A DNA stretch of 64,000 bases, from assembly GCA_010909165.1 (NCBI GenBank), contig MU008175.1, positions 983,370 through 1,047,369 on the forward strand, given 5' to 3'. Shown in pieces: positions 55,528-64,000 of this stretch. The notes beneath the pieces were generated by a model, which was not told the origin of the DNA, made no database searches, and saw only the letters and a list, made by a program, of their open reading frames with translations. The translations under genes and the position numbers were made by a program. This DNA is from Anthoceros angustus (taxonomy: Eukaryota; Streptophyta; Anthocerotopsida; Anthocerotales; Anthocerotaceae). The stretch's first letter is position 1; every line of letters starts with the position of its first letter.

Positions 55528-58500
55528 ATGGGTTCGCTCGACGTGGCCTCCATTGAATTCGCCTCCTCCGAGCCCATCCTGTACGTGAACGGGAAGCGGC
55601 ACGTGCTGCCGGAAGACGCTGCGCACCGCACCTTGCTGGAGTATCTACGACTGGGTAATTGTTGTGGAGTGTTTTGGGTGGTTGGATCACTTGAATTTGA
55701 TTGATCGCGCCCGGCCGGAGTTTGGATTCAATGACGGATGGAAGAGCTGGTCCAAGTTGGAAAATGGGTTGTGGGTTGTGTTTCTCACGTTTCGTGTTGG
55801 CCTTCAGATTTGCACTTGACGGGGACGAAGCTTGGGTGCGGGGAAGGTGGATGTGGGGCTTGCACTGTGATGGTGTCGCACTTTGATTCTGATCGGCAGC
55901 TCATCGTGTAAGTGGTCTTGCTGGACTGGATCAGGATGAGCCATCTGGTTGACCTCTTGTGCTTACGTGGGAGGTGCGTGGATGCATGCAGGCACCGGGC
56001 GGTGAATGCGTGCCTGACTCCACTGTATTCTGTGGAAGGAATGCATGTGGTTACTGTTGAGGGAATTGGCAATCGGCGGCAGGGTTTCCACAAAGTGCAG
56101 GTGACTTGGCCCAGGTCCTGTTGGGATGGTTGGGATGGTGTGCCGGCTATGATACGTGTGTAAAATGTAGTGTATGTGGTACGCTGATGTGCAGGAAGCG
56201 TTGTCCAATGCCCATGGGTCCCAATGTGGATTCTGTACTCCAGGATTTGTAATGTCCATGTATTCGTTGCTGAGGTCTCGTAATGAGCCTCCGAGCTTTG
56301 AGGAGATTGAGGAGCACCTTGCAGGCAATCTCTGTCGATGTACAGGCTATCGTCCCATTCTGGATGCATTTAGAACCTTCGCCAAGTCAGACCCTTCTGT
56401 ATATACCGCTGAAGCTGCCTCGGCTGCTGGTGTTGGAGATGCTAAAGAGGTGGTTACCGCAAAGGAGGGTCAGGTGATTTGCCCATCGACAGGACAGCCT
56501 TGTGGATGTGGCAAAACGTCTGAGGCACAACCAAAAAATGGGTATGAGCTTAAGGAGGTTGCAGCTGCCCGACAGGACCTGGTAAAGGCTGGTGAGCAGC
56601 CATGTGTGAAGGCTGGCGGCCATGAGTGTTCGACATCTGAGCTTATCTTTCCGCCTGAGCTAGTGAAAAGGAAGGTGCAACCTTTACTCCTGAAGGGGAT
56701 GAGAGGGATGGTATGGTACCGTCCAACAAAGTTGAACGATCTCCTGTCTCTGAAACAGAAGTTCCCTGATGCCAAGCTTGTGGTTGGAAACACAGAAATT
56801 GGTATAGAAACTAGATTCAAGGGCTTGATCTACCCTGTACTCATTGGAGTTTCGAGTGTGCCTGAGATGAACAATGTGAAAATCAGTGACGATGGCATCT
56901 TGGTGGGTGCCGCATGTAATTTAACACAGCTGTTGGAAGCCTTTCGACAAAGTGTCAACGAGCGCCCAGCTTTTGAGACGTCAGCTTGTCTGGCTTTCAT
57001 TGAACAGCTCCGGTGGTTTGCAGGAAGTCAAATTAGAAATGTTGCCTCTGTTGGTGGGAACATTTGTACAGCTAGTCCAATTTCGGACCTGAACCCTTTA
57101 TGGATGGCAAGTCGAGCGACTTTCACTGTGCTTTCCCATGACAACTCCTCAAGGACAATGGATGCGAAGAGTTTTTTTGTAGGTTATCGAAAGGTCAATC
57201 TGCGGAACTCTGAAATCCTAGTGTCTGTGTTCATTCCTTGGACAAGAAAGTATGAATATGTGAAGGAGTTCAAACAAGCTCATCGACGTGATGATGACAT
57301 TGCGCTTGTTAATGCGGGCATGCGTGTGGCCTTGTCTGAAGCTGATGGAATCTGGCTGGTTGATGATGTATCTTTGGTATATGGGGGTGTAGCTGCAGTG
57401 CCTTTGTGTGCATTCAAAACGGAAGCATTTCTGAAGGGAAAACCTTGGAACCAGGAGACTGTAGATGGTGCCCTCCATGTTCTTGGAAAGGATGTAGTGA
57501 TAGCAGAGAATGCACCAGGTGGCATGGTCGAGTTTCGTCGTTCCCTAACATCTAGCTTCTTCTTTAAATTTTTCCTGTCTACAGTCTACAAGCTTGAAGT
57601 GGAGGAGGGTTATGCTCACCAGTTGCCCTCCAGCTATAAATCAGCTGCGCAATCGTACCATAGAGAGCCATCTCATGGAATGCAGATTTATGAAAAGAAG
57701 GCCAAGGGTACCTCGGTTGGATTGCCCTTCATTCATGCTTCTGCTAAGCTACAGGTTTGTATATGCTCTTGATACGTGCTGTTCCTGTCCCGTGAGCATA
57801 ATTGTTTTGCTCACATGTCTGTGTGCCTGTTCCTCAGGTAACTGGTGAAGCTGAGTACTGCGATGATATTCCATTACCTGCAAATGGTTTGCATGCGGCC
57901 CTGGTCCTCAGCACAAGGCCGCATGCAAAAATTGTGTCCATAGACTCCAGAGAGGCAGAAGCGCAGCCTGGTTTTGAGGGCTTCTTTACGGCGAAGGATG
58001 TGCCAGGTGGAAATGATGTGGGTGCTGTTGCTCATGACGAGGAGCTTTTTGCGACCAGAGTGGTGACTGCTGTTGGTCAGGTGAATGGAGGCAGAGATTC
58101 ACAACGTTTGTTCTATTGTGCTGTCTGCCTTGAGAACATACTTTTGGATAACTCGTACTCCTCTGTGCTACAGGTGATAGGAGTGGTCGTTGCAAACACT
58201 TACGAGAATGCCAAGGCGGCTGCTCAGAAAGTGAAAGTCAGTTATAAAGAGTTACCAGCTGTCTTGAGCATTGAAGATGCCTTAGAGGCAAAAAGTTTTT
58301 TTCCTACTACTGCTCGAGTGCTCCATGACGGAGATGCAGACCATTGTTTCCAAAGTGGTGAATGTGAGTATGTAAGAGAGGGCAGAGTACAAGTAGGCGG
58401 TCAAGAGCACTTTTATCTCGAGCCCAATTGCTCGTTGGTGTGGACCACCGATGGTGGAAATGAAGTGCATATGATATCCTCGACTCAGGTCTGAAACGTG

Positions 58501-61017
58501 CTAAATCTAGCTGTGTTGCTGCCTTATTGTGGCCTGCCAGGGTGATCACTAACTACGCCATGTGCTGCTGTCAGTCACCACAAAAGCACCAAAAATATGT
58601 TGCACACGTCTTGGGCCTTCCTATGAATAAAGTGGTTTGTAAGACCAAGCGGATTGGGGGAGGCTTTGGAGGCAAAGAAACGAGATCAGCCTTTATTGCT
58701 GCTCTGGCTTCTGTTCCTGCTTATTTGTTACGAAGGCCAGTTCGTATAACTTTGGACAGAGACGTTGATATGCTGATAAGTGGTCAGAGGCATCCTTTTC
58801 TTGGGAAATACAAGGTATGATTGGAGTAACGGCTTCATCTTTCTTTTTCTGGCCTTCCCTAAGGATAAGGATGCTAGGGATGATGGTGGGAATCTACTGT
58901 TTGATTCTGATTCCAGAGCACTGCGGCTTTTCTGTTTTGTTGCTCAGGTCGGATTCACAAAGGAGGGCAAAATTCAGGCGTTGGACCTCGAAATATATAG
59001 CAATGGAGGAAACTCCCTGGACTTGTCATTTTCAGTTCTGGAACGTGCGATGTTCCATTCCGACAATGTGTATGTCATTCCAAATATGCATGTCAAAGGA
59101 AACGTGTGTTACACAAATCTTGCAAGCAACACTGCTTTCCGAGGCTTTGGTGGTCCGCAAGGAATGCTCATAACTGAGAACTGGATTGACCATATCGCTC
59201 GCACTCTCGGAAGACGACCAGAGGCCATAAGAGTGAGTCATAGTGAACTCACGTCAGTTGACTCATGGTGATGCTGTTTTCAGCTGGTTTCAGCACTAAG
59301 TGCAGTGAATCATGTGCTTGTTTCTGGCAGGAACTGAATTTTCAGGAGGAAGGCTACATGCTTCATTATGGTCAGCGCTTGGATGACTGTAGGCTGCAGA
59401 GAGTATGGGAAGAATTGCGTGTTTCTTGTGACTTCGACACTAGGTGTGCGGAGGGTGCAACGTTTAATTTGGAGCACCGCTGGAAAAAGCGAGGTGTGGC
59501 AATGGTGCCAACTAAGTTTGGGATATCGTTCACAACCAAATTTCTTAACCAGGTTGGAAAACTGACAGCTGGATTTTGATCTTTTTGCTGGTAGTTTGCA
59601 TGGAGAGGGCTGGCACTCTGCTGTTAAGTGGTTCTGACGATGATGCATGGGATTCAGGCTGGGGCATTGGTGCAAATTTACACAGATGGTACGGTTCTGG
59701 TTACTCATGGTGGAGTGGAGATGGGACAAGGCCTTCATACGAAAATGGCTCAAATAGCTGCTAGCGTGTTTGGCATTTCTCTGGATTCGGTCTTTATCTC
59801 AGAGACCAGCACGGATAAGGTAAGAAGGCTTGTTCTTTGTAAGCTTGCATGTGACTTGTTACTGTTTGTAGAATGGGCTCCGCATAAAGTGGTTAAGAGT
59901 ATCATGTGCTCATCGTCACTTTGTATGGGGTGGTGACTGATTATTATCTCCACATCTCAGGTCCCAAATGCTTCACCGACTGCAGCCTCTGCAAGTGCAG
60001 ATCTGTATGGAGGAGCGGTACTTGATGCTTGTCAGCAGCTAAAATCTAGGATGGAACCAATAGCTGCCAGAGGGAAGCATTCTTCGTTCGCTGAGGTAAT
60101 CGTGAACAGTTGCACTTGCCTTAAAGCAGTCAGGGTGAAAAATCTGATTGTCAAAGATCTTCACTGACAATCATCTCACGTATTGGTATCTTTCACACTT
60201 GCAGCTGGCAGAGCTTTGCTACATGGAGCGCATTGATCTTTCAGCTCACGGATTCTATATTACCCCAGACATAGGGTTTGACTTTTCTGTGGGCAAAGGG
60301 AAGCCCTTCGCATATTACACATATGGTGCTGCATTCGCTGAGGTGGAAATTGATGCATTATCTGGAGATTTCCACACACGACGGGTGGATATAGTCATGG
60401 ATTTGGGCGACTCACTGAATCCAGCTATTGACGTTGGCCAGGTGATTCCGGTTGTCCATGCTCTGTGGAATAGCTCCAGGATTGTTAACAAGCTGCAGGA
60501 TCTGAAAATCTTGATCCCCTTCTGCAGGTGGAAGGTGCTTTTATTCAAGGCTTGGGACTAGTGGCTCTGGAGGAACTCAAGTGGGGAGATCCTGCGCATC
60601 CATGGATTAGACCTGGGCAGCTTTTCACGCAAGGACCAGGAACTTACAAGTTGCCCTCAGCAAACGACATACCTATTGACTTTCGTGTATCATTATTGAA
60701 GGTGAGGATTGGTTCACTGTGTGCTCGTTTAGATTCTTGCCACTTCTTCTCAAGCAAGCTTCGTATTCCTGCAGGATGCTCCAAATTCAAAAGCCATCCA
60801 TTCATCTAAGGCAGTGGGAGAGCCGCCATTATTTCTTGCCTCCTCAGTCCTCTTTGCTATCAAGGATGCTGTTGCAGCCGCCAGAAAAGAGAGTGGGTTG
60901 GAAGGATACTTTGTGCTTGACTCACCTGCAACACCGGAAAGGATACGAATGGCATGTTCCGATCAATTCACTGCCCCTTTTGCTTCTCACGACTTGAGGC
61001 CTAAGCTCAGCATATAG
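55528..61017 (+). CDS. XDH: Xanthine dehydrogenase
   Basis: Oxidises hypoxanthine to xanthine and uric acid in purine breakdown, passing electrons to NAD+. Fourteen exons: 55528-55654, 55808-55907, 55992-56100, 56195-57754, 57838-58080, 58174-58488, 58575-58814, 58948-59232, 59331-59552, 59658-59819, 59961-60095, 60205-60441, 60528-60701 and 60775-61017 (1383 residues; plant enzymes are about 1360). Domain order is the full one. The N-terminal 2Fe-2S cluster is CGEGGCGAC. The second 2Fe-2S cluster is CGFC plus CRC ([15 protein letters not shown]). The FAD domain has [17 protein letters not shown]. The molybdopterin domain has [20 protein letters not shown] (catalytic Arg), GGVEMGQG and [10 protein letters not shown] (catalytic Glu). 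All introns are GT-AG and short, and one very long exon 4 covers the second cluster and FAD domain. No damage is seen. Confidence 0.95.
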
Positions 61018-64000
61018 CATGGCGCCAGGACATTTGTACATACATACGGGCACCCATGTTCAGCAGAGCTGTAAATATGTAAATGATTCAAATGTGGAAT
61101 TCGCTCACGACACCACATGGGGACCCGCATTAGTCGGACTTGTTAACTAACTGTCCGACAAACTGTGGACAATTCCAGTGGTTGCTGTTTGCCGATGGCT
61201 CCTCAGACTTGGAATATTTTCTACGGAGTGAACAGGGAACGGTAGACTTGAGCTACAGGTAGAATTCTCCTTCGAATTCGCCTCAACCGACGTAAACAGG
61301 CTCCAGCTTCTTACTCTCCTGCTATAAGGGTGTGTGGTTGAGCTGGATTTGTTGAAGGAAGTCGAGAGAACATTTGGGGAGTTTCTTTTCCCGTACCCAT
61401 TTATCTTCTTGTGAACAAGGCATTTTGTTGTGAAACTAAAATGCCGGTAATGCCGGAGACTTGGAATATGTCTCGAATTGGTGACTCCAGCTCTAGCAAC
61501 GAAATGCTACATACGATGAAGGAGGTGATGTACATAGTAGGTACACGTGAAAAGGGAAATCGCATCTGTAAATCCAGCAAAAATCCTCTCGGGAATTGTT
61601 CCCAGTCTCTGCACAAAATAGATTAGGAAAGGCAACTGTAAACGTACTCAGTTTGTGAACGTCAAGGAGACCGAATTGCAGGAAAGGACAAGAGTGTGAC
61701 GTATGTTGGGTTCATTTTCCTGGTCGTTGTCTTGTCCTTTCTTTTCCTGAGCTTATATGCATACTGTATGGTGATGAAGTCCAGGCGACTGGGCTGTATA
61801 TAAAGGCTAATGCGCCGCTCTTTTGAGAGAAGACGATGCACGCAACAATGTTGTTGCTGATCATCGGAATCTTCAGAATTCATGGCCTATAACCCCACCG
61901 GAGCAAATTGCTCGAGATGGGACAAAGCTCTTGCTAACAGTGTCATTTGCTACGATGCTTGGACCCTGTGGATTATCGGGAATGCCAAGGTAGCAAGGGT
62001 CCATGTACCGAGCAGACTGATGGTGTCTTGCGTAGCCCCCTAAGATCCGTGACGAAGATGACCAAGTCCACCTGCTGTAGCTGCGAAAGCGGCTCTCACT
62101 ATGAGTACAGTACTAGCAAGGACACTTAGCAACCGGGAGGCGAGACAAGTGGTAACACGGATCACCAAGTAATCCAACAATTGCACTGGGAGATTCCTGC
62201 TCTGCTTCCCAGAAGGATACAAGTAGATTTTTGGCTGCTGCCCATGGCAATCATCAGCGACGCGGCGTCGGGGCCAACTGCCTGCTGCTCGGCTACATCC
62301 CCAGCGGCCATCGCCATAATAAGAGTCTGCGGGTGTGAACGGGAAAGAGCTTGCGTCCTTGGACTGTAGCGGCCAGACGGCCTCGTGACGAGAGAGAGCA
62401 CTCGTCACTTTGCCGCCGTATTCCCAGTGTGCTCCAAGAGAGGGTTCTCTCCCTACACCTTGTCGTCACCCGGCACTGTCGGCAGCACACCACCAGGTGT
62501 CACCCCCATAGCCGGAGGTGTCTCTGTTGTTGCCCCCAGACTCCAACAACTGCCAACGGTACTGTAACGAACTGCGGCGAAGCAGCTTCTCTCACCAGAA
62601 GCACTGGACGGTGGATACAGCCCCGCAGCCCACGACTCCAGAGTCCAGCAGGCCAGATGCTCCTGCCATCACCGCTCATCACCTCCCACTGTTGCCCCCA
62701 GCATATGCCCTGGCCCGTGCGTCCCATCGCCACAGTTCCCATTCACAACATGTGCGCATATTCCCTCTCCATCACGGAACCCTCGCTCCTCGTCTTCTTT
62801 CCCTTCCCTTTCCAGGCACCAAGAATGTGCTGAGCAAACTTCTCCCCACGAGAATCTCTGCCTCTGGCTGTTCCACCAAGGCCATGCCCGGCCCCCCGGG
62901 ACGGCACCCCTCCATCCTCGGCTCTGCCACTGCCTCTGCCTGCTCCTGGGACTCGCACTCTTGCATCATTGCTTCCAGTAGTTGATCGGCTTCATGACAT
63001 TGACGACACCCAGCCTGCCCCCCAGTCTTGACACCGAGCCACTGCCGCCCTCCTTCTCCGCATCTTCCATCCACCATCCGGACTGACGGACCTCCCGGCT
63101 CCTTCATCCTTGCTTCATCACACCCTTCCTCCATCTGCATTGCGGCAACATACATTGCAATTTGGTAGCGTGCCCCACACGCTTTCTCTTCCATGGATTA
63201 TATGGCATTTGTTGTGCAACAACTGTATGCACATCCCGCCATGCGAGGCATCGCATCACGCCTCGATGGACCGACCCTGGTCCCTGGCATGCACGCAAGA
63301 GCCGCTTGCTGCGGCGAGCTGCACGCGGCCTTCCGCATAAGAGAAGGGAGACTAAGAAGCCCTAATTAGGGTTATGCAAGAACTAATACTCCGCAAGTCC
63401 CGACACAGTGTCCGAGCCCGAACCCGAGCCCGAACCCGCACCCGAACCCGGCAGCTTCGGGCCCGAGGTCGGGCGGTTTGCGGGGAAAGCCGTATCGTAC
63501 CAAAACCCGGCCACCTACCGGGCCACATGGACGGGCGGGCGACCGGTGAAACCGAATCCCGCGACCTCCCGAGGCGGGTGGTGTCGGTCGGGCACCGGCT
63601 GGGACGGTGACGCTGGGTGCCTGGGCTCCAGGGAGGGTAGGTGGCGGGTAGGTGGAACCGGCAGCCTTCGCCACCTCGGCCGCCTCGTCATGCCCGTCGC
63701 CAATCGCGGGCCGGGTCAATGCGATCAGGATGGGCCTGGACCCGGGGCTGCCCAGGTTCGGCCGCCCGGAGCGCGCGAACCAGGCTCGCTGGCTGCTCTG
63801 CTGGCTCGCCTCTCTCTTCACTCCTCTCGCTTCGAGTCTATGTATAGAGCAGAAGGAGGCCCCCGGACGTGAGTGCCCAACTTCCGGCTTCACAGCTCCC
63901 GGCCGACCAGGCATCAAACGCAGCACGCTGTAGCGCTCCTGGTGCGCCAGTCTGTCCTTCCTTCCTCCAAAAATTGGGAGCTGGCTCAACGTCTTTCTGC
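61018..64000. other. No recognisable gene
   Basis: I found no domain or convincing exon series on either strand. The base composition is moderately AT-rich to 62000, then C-rich on the plus strand, then very GC-rich from 63400. A palindrome ccctaattaggg lies near 63360. It could be promoter DNA for a gene beyond the window. Confidence 0.45.
63408..63460. repeat. (CCCGAA/CCCGAG)n hexanucleotide-like repeat
   Basis: About 50 bp of alternating cccgaa, cccgag and cccgca units on the plus strand, at the start of a GC-rich stretch. Confidence 0.85.

Noticed and set aside
62040-62408. Minus-strand ORFs with a hydrophobic stretch
   Set aside because: No continuing exons, no recognisable family; overlapping frames look equally plausible.
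63372-63989. 205-codon minus-strand ORF
   Set aside because: Low-complexity Gly/Pro/Arg frame through a GC-rich repeat; no recognisable protein.

Overview
This is nuclear DNA from a land plant. The genes have many short exons, mostly short GT-AG introns (about 80-150 bp) and ordinary plant housekeeping products. Three things point to a seed-free plant. The first is a Delta5 front-end fatty acid desaturase (C20 polyunsaturated fatty acid synthesis). The second is a tandem array of DYW-type PPR genes. The third is that the DYW domains end in Gly-Arg-Pro and carry a Lys-Lys-Pro segment, a form I associate with plants that perform reverse (U-to-C) organelle RNA editing: hornworts, some lycophytes and ferns. 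With such compact genes a hornwort is my best guess; Isoetes-like lycophytes or ferns remain possible. No species is claimed.

Layout. 1-6 kb: no recognisable gene at first, then a decayed proteasome ATPase (RPT3) pseudogene, a RING-type ORF missing one zinc ligand, and a bulb-lectin-like ORF with an early stop. 6.6-9.8 kb: a vacuolar amino acid transporter (AVT3 type, +) converging on the spindle-checkpoint gene MAD2 (-, seven exons, one of them 16 nt). 9.8-14.6 kb: AT-rich, repeat-rich DNA with LINE-like 3' ends, a fold-back element, tandem duplications, a small RING-H2 ORF and a detached fragment of the PPR leader. 14.7-27.1 kb: three intact genes on the + strand, namely an organellar-type RluA pseudouridine synthase, cleavage stimulation factor CstF64, and an alpha-glucan phosphorylase with an unusual N-terminal ACT-like domain. 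27.4-40.8 kb: a head-to-tail array on the - strand of at least six units or part-units of one PPR-DYW gene family. Their N-termini carry the PDF motif of organellar single-strand-binding (OSB) proteins. Most units are broken by small indels and by microhomology deletions. 41-44.6 kb: a Copia gag-protease remnant and another LINE-like end. 44.7-48.1 kb: the Delta5 desaturase. 48-55.5 kb: AT-rich accessory DNA with an acidic repeat protein, two degenerate relatives of it and a possibly organelle-derived stretch. 55.5-61.0 kb: complete xanthine dehydrogenase. 61-64 kb: no recognisable gene.

The most interesting locus is the PPR array. It has a PDF (OSB-like) N-terminus, nearly identical PLS triplets that differ mainly at the base-recognition residues, and a GRP-ending deaminase domain. 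Together these look like a recombining nursery for organelle RNA-editing factors. Exon boundaries given here were read from splice consensus and frame continuity. In every multi-exon gene the exon lengths sum to an uninterrupted reading frame.
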